DNA of 64,000 nt from an uncultured Eubacteriales bacterium. GTDB taxonomy: Bacteria > Bacillota > Clostridia > UBA1381 > UMGS1253. This document shows, piece after piece, positions 9,873 through 17,702 of the stretch (position 1 is the first letter of the stretch; the number at the start of each line of letters is the position of its first letter). The stretch spans positions 1 to 64,000 of the forward strand of contig CABUKE010000002.1 of the NCBI GenBank assembly GCA_902492065.1, written 5' to 3'. Position numbers and translations under genes: made by a program. Under the pieces are notes generated by a model. It had not been told where the DNA came from and did no database searches. It worked only from the letters and a program-made list of their open reading frames with translations.

Positions 9873-11042
9873 ATGAAGAACCAGACCGCCGCGAAGGTTG
9901 CGTTGTTGCTTAGCGGCGTTATGGCGCGGCTTGCGGAGAATTTCGCGTTTTTTAAACAAATCGATATTGTATTCCGCTCGGGCCGCAGGGCGTTTTCTGC
10001 TACAGTAACGGCACAGGCGGAGGACTCCTTCCTGATTCGTTATAATGGCACGCAGAGGCAGACGAACCGGGACGGGATATCTGCCTTTGTCACGGCAGAG
10101 TGTGTCAAATATGACGAGGTGCAGGTTACTTATCAAGAGCGCGGTGCGCAAATCGTGGTAGAAGGCTCTGACCGCGGCGTGAAAACGCGGCAGATGGACG
10201 CAGCGGACAGCGCCGCTGCGCCGCAAAAACCGCAGAATACGGGCGCGCGTGACTATATTATCAAGATAGAGCAGGCGGACGCGCTGCTGAAAGAGATTGG
10301 CATATTATCTGCCGAGGGCAAGCTGAAAAACGATATGCTGCGCAAATACAGCCAGATTGACCACTATATCGAGCTGATTGCGCCATTGGTGGACACGCTG
10401 CCGAACGACCGGTGCGTTACGGTGCTTGACTGTGCGTGCGGCAAGTCGTATTTGTCGTTTGTGCTCAACTATTACATGCGCGATATGCGTAAGATGAACT
10501 GCAGATTCATTGGAATCGACTACAATAAAGATGTGATTGCATCGTCGCAAAAAATGGCGCGCAATTTAGGCTATCATAACATGGAGTTTCTCTGTGCCGA
10601 CCTCAATGCCTATGTGCCGGCCAAGCCGATTGATATGCTGGTGTCGCTCCACGCGTGCGACACGGCGACGGATATGGCGCTCGGCCTCGGTATCCGCAGC
10701 GGCGTTGGCGCGATTGTGTGCGTGCCGTGCTGCCATAAGGAAATGCTGTCGCAGTATGCGTGCGAACCGCTTAATGCACTGCTCAAATTTCCGGTTTTTA
10801 AGGCGCGGTTGGCTGACGATCTGACCGACGCAATGCGTGCGTTGTACCTTGAGGCGCGTGGATATGAGGTGACGGCGTTGGAGTACATTTCGCCGCTTGA
10901 AACGCCGAAAAACCTGATGATTAAAGCAGTAAAACGTTCAGCTGGAAATAAAAAAGCGATGGAGGAATATCAAAAGCTTTGTGAGTTTCTTCATGTCCGG
11001 CTGTTAGTGGAGGCGTATGCCCAGCCTTTAACAGAAGAATAA
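9873..11042 (+). CDS. SAM-dependent methyltransferase, PF13679/TRM13-like
   Basis: A 389-aa protein. Residues ~1-125 form an N-terminal region of mixed alpha/beta character with no recognised fold. Residues ~175-350 form a Rossmann methyltransferase: SAM motif I VLDCACGKSYLSF, acidic residue in FIGIDYNKDVI, LVSLHACDTATD, then CVPCCHKE. These match the PF13679 family related to TRM13/GSTCD, whose bacterial members are uncharacterised. The CVPCCHKE cysteines are conserved in the family and may bind metal. It starts 20 nt after purD with a good ribosome binding site (GGAAGGGGAAG), so it is probably co-transcribed. The substrate is unknown; RNA is a reasonable guess from TRM13. Confidence 0.8.
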   Translation: MKNQTAAKVALLLSGVMARLAENFAFFKQIDIVFRSGRRAFSATVTAQAEDSFLIRYNGTQRQTNRDGISAFVTAECVKYDEVQVTYQERGAQIVVEGSDRGVKTRQMDAADSAAAPQKPQNTGARDYIIKIEQADALLKEIGILSAEGKLKNDMLRKYSQIDHYIELIAPLVDTLPNDRCVTVLDCACGKSYLSFVLNYYMRDMRKMNCRFIGIDYNKDVIASSQKMARNLGYHNMEFLCADLNAYVPAKPIDMLVSLHACDTATDMALGLGIRSGVGAIVCVPCCHKEMLSQYACEPLNALLKFPVFKARLADDLTDAMRALYLEARGYEVTALEYISPLETPKNLMIKAVKRSAGNKKAMEEYQKLCEFLHVRLLVEAYAQPLTEE

Positions 11043-11055
11043 AAGGGATTAAAGA

Positions 11056-11081
11056 AACACGGGATATACCCGTGTTTTTTT
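11056..11081 (+). terminator. Terminator closing the purine operon
   Basis: ACACGGG/CCCGTGT stem with ATATA loop, followed by seven T residues. Confidence 0.92.
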
Positions 11082-11090
11082 GCAAAATAT

Positions 11091-11121
11091 AAAAAATCGG
11101 AGCAAGCAAAGCCTGCTCCGA
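11091..11121 (-). terminator. Terminator of the tRNA-Met gene
   Basis: Read on the minus strand, TCGGAGCA pairs with TGCTCCGA around a 9-nt loop and is followed by ATTTTTT. It sits directly after the tRNA 3' end. Confidence 0.88.
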
Positions 11122-11123
11122 AG

Positions 11124-11200
11124 TGGTAGCGGCGAGTGGACTTGAACCACCGACCTAACGGGTATGAACCGTTTGCTCTAGCCAACTGAGCTACACCGCC
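11124..11200 (-). tRNA. tRNA-Met (CAT), elongator
   Basis: The minus strand reads GGCGGTGTAGCTCAGTTGG as its first bases, folds into a full cloverleaf and encodes its own 3' CCA (11124-11126). The anticodon CAT is at 11164-11166 in the loop TTCATAC on an AACGG/CCGTT stem. The acceptor begins G-U then G-C, and the D-stem and T-loop match the Bacillus elongator tRNA-Met. An initiator would show C1-A72 and three G-C pairs before the anticodon. An Ile-CAT tRNA would have a CTCATAA loop. Confidence 0.95.
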
Positions 11201-11232
11201 ATATTTATCTACCTTTTCACGCGACGAAGATT

Positions 11233-11261
11233 AGTATACTATAAAAGCGGGAGCTTGTCAA
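11233..11261 (-). promoter_or_regulatory. tRNA-Met promoter
   Basis: On the minus strand, a consensus TTGACA (11256-11261) is separated by exactly 17 bp from TATACT (11233-11238). It lies ~33 bp from the tRNA 5' end. Confidence 0.9.
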
Positions 11262-11315
11262 GCAAAATTAGAAGAAAATTTTATTTTTTGTAAATTTTTA
11301 TCTACGCAGAACACT

Positions 11316-12167
11316 TTACCGCAGATAGTCCGACGGTGCGCGCCCAGTCTTTGCACGAAAGGACTTTGAAAAGTGGGCCAAATCGTGAAAACCGCACAGA
11401 AAACAAGCCTGTGACACATTTGCTTCACCGGACTGCAAATAGTCGATGGCACGCTCGATACGGTAATTGAGCAAATACTGGTGCGTTGGCATTCCAGTCG
11501 CCATACGGATTAATCGACCGATATAGCCGGGGTGGTAGCCGAAAACCTCACCCAAATGCCGGTTTGATAAATCGTTTTGGTAGTTTGTTTGGATATAGGC
11601 GATGATTTCGTCTGCTTTGCTGTGCTTTTCGGCCCCGGATACTGGCGCTTCTGCCGCGCGCACCAGCAAAGCCAGCAGGTCGGAAAAAAGCGCACTACAA
11701 CGGTGGCGGTAGCGGCGTTTTTTGTACATGAATTCCTCTTTGATTTCCAGGAAACGGCCCTTCAGATACAACATATCGGTCAAACAAAGCGGCGTACGAA
11801 AACAGTCCGTATCGGAAAAGGAAACCTGTTCTGTAATGAGTGCCGGGTCGAACAGGGAGCTTTTTACCGGAGGAATCGGCATGACTTTAGATGCGCTCTG
11901 TTGTGTAAAATCGAAGTTGAAACCGAGCAGGGTCATCGTTTCATCCGGTTCATAGTGGTATGCCAGCCCCGGCCCCCACAAAAGCAGTGTCCCCGGCTGT
12001 ATCGAATATGTTGTATTGGAAATTACAATACGCCCACTGCCTTTGACACACAAAAATATTCGGTTGTCATAAGCTTTTGCAATACCATACAGCGCGCCGT
12101 CTGTAATTGTCAGCATTTGCGCATAGCGAATAAGCGGCTGTGCATTATCCAGCGGAATTTGTTTCAT
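11316..12167 (-). CDS. AraC-family transcriptional regulator
   Basis: A 283-aa protein with an N-terminal cupin-like sensor domain (residues ~20-110: FLCVKGSGRIVIS, LLLWGPGLAYHYEPDE) and a C-terminal double helix-turn-helix (~residues 185-283: NDLSNRHLGEVFGYHPGYIGRLI, then SQACFLCGFHDLAHFSKSFRAKTG, ending PSDYLR). ATG 12167 is preceded by AGAGGCG. A longer reading to 12377 overlaps the divergent gene and has no homology. AraC proteins of this layout usually activate sugar or polysaccharide genes. It is divergent from the isomerase-like gene, so it likely controls that cluster. The inducer is unknown. Confidence 0.92.
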   Translation of the reverse strand: MKQIPLDNAQPLIRYAQMLTITDGALYGIAKAYDNRIFLCVKGSGRIVISNTTYSIQPGTLLLWGPGLAYHYEPDETMTLLGFNFDFTQQSASKVMPIPPVKSSLFDPALITEQVSFSDTDCFRTPLCLTDMLYLKGRFLEIKEEFMYKKRRYRHRCSALFSDLLALLVRAAEAPVSGAEKHSKADEIIAYIQTNYQNDLSNRHLGEVFGYHPGYIGRLIRMATGMPTHQYLLNYRIERAIDYLQSGEANVSQACFLCGFHDLAHFSKSFRAKTGRAPSDYLR

Positions 12168-12197
12168 ATTGTTCGCCTCTCTGGTAAAGGTTCGTTT

Positions 12198-12253
12198 TTG
12201 ACAAATGGACGTTTTCTTTTTACATATACTATAGCATAGATTTTTGCTATAAT
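12198..12253 (+). promoter_or_regulatory. Promoter region of the isomerase cluster
   Basis: Two readings are possible. One is TTGACA (12198-12203), 17 bp, TACATA (12221-12226). The other is an extended -10, TGCTATAAT (12245-12253), with no good -35, which would suit an AraC-activated promoter. The ribosome binding site (AAAAGGGGG) is at ~12258-12268. Confidence 0.55.
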
Positions 12254-12276
12254 CAAGAAAAAAGGGGGACAGAGCG

Positions 12277-13722
12277 ATGATACAACGGAAACAAACCGCT
12301 TTAGCGCGCGTCGGCGTTTTTGCCGTGGCGCACGGAACGTACTGGGAACAGTTTGACGGACTACATAGCAACATCATGGGCTACCATGCCGATTTTGTCA
12401 GTATGGTAAAGGAGAACAGTGTTGAAGTAATTGACTTCGGCATGGTGGACACGAGCGAGAAGGCGTTTACCACGGCGGAACAGATGGCAGGCGCAGGGCT
12501 TGACCTGATTTTCTGTAACATGGCGACGTATGCAACCTCAAGCGTATTTGCGCCGATTATCCGTGCGGCGCGCGCGCCGGTCGTGCTTGCCGCGCTTCAG
12601 CCACGGCGCGCGCTCGACTACACAAAGGCTTCCACCTTTATGCAGCTCGAAAACGACAACATCTGTTCTGTGCCGGAGTTTACCGGCGTAGCCATCCGTC
12701 TTGGAAAGCCCGTGGCGGATGTCGTGATTGGCACTTTGTACGACGACGCGGCCGCGCGGCGGGAGATTGCGGACTGGTGCGACGCGGCAAAGGCGCTTGC
12801 CGGCCTGCGGGGTGCGCGCATTGGATTGATGGGGCATGTATTGGAGGCTATGTACGATATGCACGCCGATCCGACAGCGGTGGCGGGCGCGTTTGGAGTG
12901 CATGTGCCGCTTTTAGAGGCGGACGCGCTCGCTGCACGTTATCAGACGGCGAGTGACGCGGCGGTTCGGGAAAAGGTTAAGGTGATTCAAAAAGAATTTG
13001 AAATGCCAGAGCCGGAGAGCGACCCGGTGACGATGAAGCTGACCGACGAGGACTTGTACCGTGCGGCGCGTGCGTCGGTTGCGCTCGATACGCTTGTGGA
13101 GGACGAAAACCTAACCGGACTTGCATATTATTACGAAGGACAGCCTGGCAGTCTTACGCGTGAGGTGATCAGCGCACTGATTGTAGGCAATTCGCTTCTG
13201 ATTGCGCAGGGGGTTCCCATGTGCGGCGAATATGACATTAAGACGTGTATTGCCATGCTGATACTGGACCGGATTGGGATTGGGGGCAGCTTTGCGGAGT
13301 TTCATCCCTTTGACTTTAACGAGGATTTTATCCTGGTCGGGCACGACGGGCCGCACCACCTTGCCATTGCGGAGGGGAAGCCCATTCTGCGCAGCTTGAA
13401 AAAGTACCACGGCAAGCCGGGCAGCGGTGCGTCGGTAGAGTTCAAAATCAAGGAAGGGCCAATCACCATGCTTGGTATTACGCAGAAGGCGGACGGTAGC
13501 TTCAAATTCGTCATCGGCGAGGGCGAGTCAAAAAAGGGCCCAATCCCGCCGACCGGCAATACGAACACGCGGGGCTTTTTTGCGCCGACAACGAAAGAGT
13601 TTATCAAAAAGTGGGTCATGGAGGGGCCGACACACCACTATGCGCTCGGCGTTGGACACCGGGCCGATACGATTCGCAAGGTCGCCGATTCGCTCGGGAT
13701 TGAAAGCGTGGTGGTACGGTGA
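12277..13722 (+). CDS. L-arabinose/L-fucose isomerase-family protein
   Basis: A 481-aa protein of the AraA/FucI structural family, which interconverts aldoses and ketoses with a divalent metal. The N-terminal half is Rossmann-like (RVGVFAVAHGTYWEQF; IGLMGHVLEAMYDM at ~182-195). The C-terminal half holds candidate metal ligands in order: Glu287 (YYYEGQPG), Glu318 (CGEYDIK), His356 (LVGHDGPHH) and His453/454 (PTHHYALGVGH). These correspond in order to E. coli AraA Glu306, Glu333, His350 and His450. Overall it is not close to classical AraA, so the sugar cannot be named. Its stop overlaps the GTG of the next gene. With the regulator, the SGNH hydrolase and the 806-aa protein it looks like a catabolic cluster for a specific glycan. 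No transporter or kinase is present. Confidence 0.82.
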   Translation: MIQRKQTALARVGVFAVAHGTYWEQFDGLHSNIMGYHADFVSMVKENSVEVIDFGMVDTSEKAFTTAEQMAGAGLDLIFCNMATYATSSVFAPIIRAARAPVVLAALQPRRALDYTKASTFMQLENDNICSVPEFTGVAIRLGKPVADVVIGTLYDDAAARREIADWCDAAKALAGLRGARIGLMGHVLEAMYDMHADPTAVAGAFGVHVPLLEADALAARYQTASDAAVREKVKVIQKEFEMPEPESDPVTMKLTDEDLYRAARASVALDTLVEDENLTGLAYYYEGQPGSLTREVISALIVGNSLLIAQGVPMCGEYDIKTCIAMLILDRIGIGGSFAEFHPFDFNEDFILVGHDGPHHLAIAEGKPILRSLKKYHGKPGSGASVEFKIKEGPITMLGITQKADGSFKFVIGEGESKKGPIPPTGNTNTRGFFAPTTKEFIKKWVMEGPTHHYALGVGHRADTIRKVADSLGIESVVVR

Positions 13723-14426
13723 GGGTGACGGAAAAGCTGAAAAGAGGGGCACCGGTCACGCTTGCCTTTTTCGGCGACAGCGTGACGCATGGCTACTTTG
13801 AGTCGTTTAACGGCATGCACGGCACGACAGACTATGACGCGGTCTATCATACCGTGCTGAAAAATAAGCTTGCCAGCCGGTACCCGGACGTGGAAATCCA
13901 TATTATCAATGCGGGCGTCGGCGGCGACAGCGCTCAAAAGGGGCTTGCGCGGTTAGAGCAGGGTGTATTGAGCAAATGCCCTGACTTTGCCGTGGTATGT
14001 TTCGGGCTCAACGATGTGAACGGTACGATAGAGGACTATACCGACGCGCTTGGCAAGATTTTTGAAAGGATGCGGCGCGCGGACGTGGAAACTGTGTTTC
14101 TGACGCCGAACATGCTCAACACCTATGTAGATGGCGGTCTAACCGGCGGCCTGCGCGACTATGCCTATAAGACGGCGGAGTATCAGACCGGCGGCAGGAT
14201 GGATGCCTTTATGGACGCGGCCATGCGCACTGCCGCGGCGCAAGGCGTTGCGGTGTGCGACTGCTACCGGATATGGAAGCAATACAATGCGCGTGGCGTG
14301 GATACGACCGTCTTGCTTGCCAACCGAATCAACCACCCTGCGCGCGATATGCACAAGTTATTTGCTAAAGAACTGTTGAAAATGATAACGAGAGAAGGGG
14401 GAGCACAGCCATGTTCTACGGTGTGA
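13719..14426 (+). CDS. SGNH/GDSL-family hydrolase
   Basis: A 235-aa SGNH hydrolase. Block I is AFFGDSVTHGY with the nucleophile Ser21, block II is the Gly in NAGVGGDSA, block III is CFGLNDVNG with the Asn, and block V is the His in NRINHPARDMH. It lacks a signal peptide, so it should act in the cytoplasm, probably as a carbohydrate esterase removing acyl groups from an imported sugar. That role is inferred from its neighbours. The GTG start overlaps the preceding stop (GTGA), and its end overlaps the next gene by 16 bp. The three genes form a tightly coupled translation unit. Confidence 0.88.
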   Translation: MRVTEKLKRGAPVTLAFFGDSVTHGYFESFNGMHGTTDYDAVYHTVLKNKLASRYPDVEIHIINAGVGGDSAQKGLARLEQGVLSKCPDFAVVCFGLNDVNGTIEDYTDALGKIFERMRRADVETVFLTPNMLNTYVDGGLTGGLRDYAYKTAEYQTGGRMDAFMDAAMRTAAAQGVAVCDCYRIWKQYNARGVDTTVLLANRINHPARDMHKLFAKELLKMITREGGAQPCSTV

Positions 14427-16831
14427 CGCTTGAGATGAGTCTAAAACCGTTTAAAAAGACCGACGAGGCGTATATGCGCGCTGTGATTGAAAAACTGTAT
14501 GACCAATGGCGCATCCTGGTTGGGGAGGCTAAAGAAGTGTCCGTCCTGCTCTGGACAGCGGATGGGAGCGAAATCCTCGATTGGCACGGCGATTATGAAG
14601 AAGAGATGGAGTGGGGGCATTATGTCGGCGGGGCAAACAACATCGAGGGATGGGACAAAACGGCAGACCCGGAGCGCGTCGCGCTCCACTCGCGCTGCTA
14701 TGACTACATCCCTGACCCGCCGCGCTTTACATATGGCCTGCTGAAGCGGGTCGTATCGCTGTTAAAGGAGGTCGGCGCGCAGGTTTACCCGGACAAACAT
14801 ATCCGCGTCGGGGAAACGTTTGACCCCGGGCCGGAGTTTGCAAAGTCGGACTTTAAGTACCGCCGCCACCCGGAGTGTTGCCGCGCTGCCACGATGGGGG
14901 CAAAGTCGTTTGTGTGCTGTTACACGGAGCTGCACGCGGACACGGTGCACTATGCCGGATTTCCGGACGGAATACCGGAGGGGACGCCGTTCGGCACCTT
15001 TTTTGGACGGCAGTGCAGGCATTTTCTCGACGCTATGGGGTTTGATTACCTTTGGCTGTCAAATGGGTTTGGGTTTGGAATGGAAACATGGAGCACGACG
15101 GGAGCGGTTTTCGATGGGAAGGAGTTCGACGTTTCGCGTATTGGGGAAGCAAAGGAGAAAATCCTCGGCTTTTGGCGGCTGCTGCGCGCCGAGTGTCCGG
15201 ACTGCCGCATAGAAACGCGCGGTACGAACCTGACCGCAGGGATTGACCTTGCGACGGACGGCGTGCCGCTGAAAGATATTTATGAGGGCGGGTTTGACCT
15301 TCTGCCGCCGCCGAACAGCCCGTGGGCGGCGCTCAACGGCGACTTTGGTCTGGAGCTGTGCGGGTATATGAGCCGGATTGCCGAGCTGCCGGACGAGCGG
15401 TACCTCTTCCGCTACTATGTCCACGACCCATGGTGGGCGAACAGCCCATGGGCGGATCGCTATGAGGCTTTGCCACACGACATCTATCTGCCTATGATGG
15501 TATGCCGCCTCGGCGGGGATGGCGCGGCGGCGCTCCCGACGCATCTTAATATCCTGTCGGCGGACAACTCCTTTGGAGATATGCCGGACTTTTGCGCGTA
15601 TGAGCCGTCGGTGCATATCCAGAAGGCGCTGCGCTATGCACCCGACGCTCCTCCGCCGGTGCTGTGGGTCTATCCGTTTGAGGAATATCACGCCAGCCAG
15701 GACGAGAAAAGTATTCGGGAGATGTTTTTCGGCGACTGGTTCATGCGCGGTGCAATTAACCATGGATTGCCGGTTGGCGGCGTTGTTTCTACTACAAATT
15801 TCACAAGGAGTTATCGGGAAAGACCGGAAAATTACTGCCGCAGCATACTCGTTTCGACGATTCCTGTGGCGGGCTCGGCCTATGAGGCGGCCATTTTGGA
15901 TTTTGCCCGGAGCGGCGGCAAGGCAATCTTTTATGGAAGCGTTGACCGCGCAAGCGAGGCGTTTTTAAGCATGGTAAACGTATCGCCCGCGGAACCGGAG
16001 CGCTTCGGTGCGCTCCCTGTATCGGTGGCGCAGGAGCCGGATAGGATCCTTCGCGGGACAAAAGCGAAAACGCTCATGCACCGGCGCGTGAGCTGCGGCG
16101 GAGGGCTTGATACGGTACTGCGCGATAAGTGCGGCGCAGCGCAGACGTTTGTGGAGGTGGATGGCCTTGTTGCCGGAACGGCGTCGGAACGTACCGTCTG
16201 GCTCAAGGGGACCTGTTCTGCGGACTATATTGGCGGGCACCTTCTCACTCCGGACAATGAGGAGCAGTATTTTTCGGGCGAGTCGCTAATACGCTATGCG
16301 CTCGGTTATCTAGGGTATGAAATTTGTTTTGATAAGATATCGGCCTCATCAAAGGAACCGGTCATCGTGCTGGCACGGCACGAAAATGCGCTGATGTTTG
16401 CCGTCTGCGCGGCGGACACGACGGTGAGGACGAGGCTGCGCTTCCCGCTTGGCGCGCCGCTTCTGCTTGCGGGCGAAACGTATATCGACCCGCAAGGCTA
16501 TGCAAATTACTCGTTTAGCCGCGCGGAACTGCGCGAATGCCGTGTGTTTGTCGAGCAGGCGGAGGGCGTTGTCGGCTGTCACGACATTTCCCCAGGAAGT
16601 TTCTATATGCGCCGGCGTATTAGAGTGACAGGGCTGAAAAATGCGACGGTACGCTTTCTTGCGCCGCCGGACTGTGAGCGGGAGGTGTCTGCCGCGCTCA
16701 ATTCGAGACTGGACTTTTATCTGGTTGGCGACCCGTTTGATAGTGGTTATAAGGCAGATGAGAACGGAACGTACTATGAGGCGAGAAACGTGACAGGCGA
16801 GCTTGTACTGTCGATTCCGTTCCAAAAATAG
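14411..16831 (+). CDS. Uncharacterised 806-aa glycoside-hydrolase-like protein
   Basis: I do not recognise a named family. Residues ~1-460 are rich in aromatic and acidic residues in a pattern like a TIM-barrel glycosidase: VSVLLWTADGSEILDWHGDYEEEMEW (read across residues 43-68), GETFDPGPEF at 134-143, and DYLWLSNGFGFGMETW at 212-227, which recalls the WLSN/E signature of GH42. Residues ~470-530 look like a GATase-like trimerisation domain (ILVSTIPVAGSAYEAAILDF; GGKAIFYGSV). The remainder is beta-rich (~550-806) and ends IPFQK. This barrel / Rossmann / beta order resembles beta-galactosidases of GH42. There is no signal peptide. Start ATG 14411 lies inside the previous gene behind GAGAAGGGGGAG. 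Last gene of the cluster; a terminator follows. The glycosidase role is inference. Confidence 0.6.
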   Translation: MFYGVTLEMSLKPFKKTDEAYMRAVIEKLYDQWRILVGEAKEVSVLLWTADGSEILDWHGDYEEEMEWGHYVGGANNIEGWDKTADPERVALHSRCYDYIPDPPRFTYGLLKRVVSLLKEVGAQVYPDKHIRVGETFDPGPEFAKSDFKYRRHPECCRAATMGAKSFVCCYTELHADTVHYAGFPDGIPEGTPFGTFFGRQCRHFLDAMGFDYLWLSNGFGFGMETWSTTGAVFDGKEFDVSRIGEAKEKILGFWRLLRAECPDCRIETRGTNLTAGIDLATDGVPLKDIYEGGFDLLPPPNSPWAALNGDFGLELCGYMSRIAELPDERYLFRYYVHDPWWANSPWADRYEALPHDIYLPMMVCRLGGDGAAALPTHLNILSADNSFGDMPDFCAYEPSVHIQKALRYAPDAPPPVLWVYPFEEYHASQDEKSIREMFFGDWFMRGAINHGLPVGGVVSTTNFTRSYRERPENYCRSILVSTIPVAGSAYEAAILDFARSGGKAIFYGSVDRASEAFLSMVNVSPAEPERFGALPVSVAQEPDRILRGTKAKTLMHRRVSCGGGLDTVLRDKCGAAQTFVEVDGLVAGTASERTVWLKGTCSADYIGGHLLTPDNEEQYFSGESLIRYALGYLGYEICFDKISASSKEPVIVLARHENALMFAVCAADTTVRTRLRFPLGAPLLLAGETYIDPQGYANYSFSRAELRECRVFVEQAEGVVGCHDISPGSFYMRRRIRVTGLKNATVRFLAPPDCEREVSAALNSRLDFYLVGDPFDSGYKADENGTYYEARNVTGELVLSIPFQK

Positions 16832-16832
16832 C

Positions 16833-16869
16833 AAAAAAGGAGGCGAAATTGCGGTTTTGCCTCTTTTTT
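16833..16869 (+). terminator. Terminator after the isomerase/SGNH/806-aa cluster
   Basis: AAAAAAGGAGGC pairs with GCCTCTTTTTT around a 14-nt loop. The flanking A and T runs could also let it work on the other strand. Confidence 0.88.
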
Positions 16870-16870
16870 G

Positions 16871-16899
16871 TTGTTGTGATTGGACATATATGGTATAAT
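16871..16899 (+). promoter_or_regulatory. Promoter of the AT-rich orphan gene
   Basis: TTGTTG (16871-16876), 17 bp, then TATAAT (16894-16899) with an upstream TGG extension. Confidence 0.75.
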
Positions 16900-16934
16900 G
16901 AAGAAACAAACCTTTTTGAGTTGGAGGGATAAAT

Positions 16935-17534
16935 ATGCTAAATATGAAGGATGGCTGCAAGATAGAAAATGCAGATAAATTATATGAGGCATATGAAAAA
17001 ACAGAATATGGATACCTATCAAATATTAATGTTGAAAAAATAGTGCAAGTTTTAAAATGTTTTATATCTATGCAGAAAGGCCCGGTGTTTTTCTTTTTGG
17101 AAGTACCGGCCAATTTGTCCGACGAAAAAGAATTATCACCTGGCGTATTAGAAAGTACACATACGGATATCTATTATAAGGATTATCTTGAGGAAGATGA
17201 AGCGTTTAACTTTTTGGATACTGTTGGAGAACTGCTTGCCAATGATGGTTTATGCAGTTTTGGATTTGGTTCACGGAATAATCACGATGAAATTGCAGTA
17301 AATAAGTATAATGTTGTTACGATACTTACGCAAGAAAATAATGCTTACGATGTTCTATTTCAAAATTTTGATATTCTTAAAACAGAAAAACTTATTACGG
17401 CGTGGGATATTTTTACAGAAGAATCTCCTGGGTATAGTGAAAGAATTGAGATTAATGGGAAAGATGTTTATTCATTAATTAAAGAATTTAAAGACTGGGG
17501 ACTTTACTTTGCAGAACAAAGGGAAGATAGTTAA
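16935..17534 (+). CDS. Hypothetical protein, AT-rich orphan
   Basis: A 199-aa acidic soluble protein that I do not recognise. It has no signal peptide or membrane segment. Visible blocks are KGPVFFFLEVPANL (~48-62), a Glu/Asp-rich stretch around residue 90, GFGSRNNHDEIAVNKYN (~108-125) and a C-terminal WGLYFAEQ. The start ATG 16935 has a clear ribosome binding site (TTGGAGGG). It has its own promoter and terminator, so it is a single-gene unit. Codon use is strongly A/T-ending, unlike both neighbours, which suggests recent transfer. Size, acidity and isolation recall orphan immunity proteins of contact-dependent toxin systems, but no named Imm family can be assigned and no toxin lies nearby. 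Confidence 0.75.
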   Translation: MLNMKDGCKIENADKLYEAYEKTEYGYLSNINVEKIVQVLKCFISMQKGPVFFFLEVPANLSDEKELSPGVLESTHTDIYYKDYLEEDEAFNFLDTVGELLANDGLCSFGFGSRNNHDEIAVNKYNVVTILTQENNAYDVLFQNFDILKTEKLITAWDIFTEESPGYSERIEINGKDVYSLIKEFKDWGLYFAEQREDS

Positions 17535-17571
17535 TAGTAATAATTTATCGGACTAAAAAGCAGGTAGCAGG

Positions 17572-17600
17572 GCCGACTCAAATTGAGTTGGCTATTTTTT
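17572..17600 (+). terminator. Terminator of the orphan gene
   Basis: GCCGACTCAA pairs with TTGAGTTGGC (one G-T) around a single-base gap and is followed by TATTTTTTAT. Confidence 0.88.
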
Positions 17601-17631
17601 ATATAAATTTTGCAGGAACATATACTTTTTC

Positions 17632-17660
17632 TTGCAAAGTGGAGCAAAATGTATTATGAT
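17632..17660 (+). promoter_or_regulatory. rpiR promoter
   Basis: TTGCAA (17632-17637), 17 bp, TATGAT (17655-17660), ~43 bp before the start codon. Confidence 0.7.
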
Positions 17661-17702
17661 AATATTATAAATACACAGTTGGATTTGATTGAGGAGAGTG
17701 CA

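Noticed and set aside
12168..12377. N-terminal extension of the AraC regulator
   Set aside because: Overlaps the divergent isomerase start and its promoter; ATG 12167 has a good ribosome binding site.
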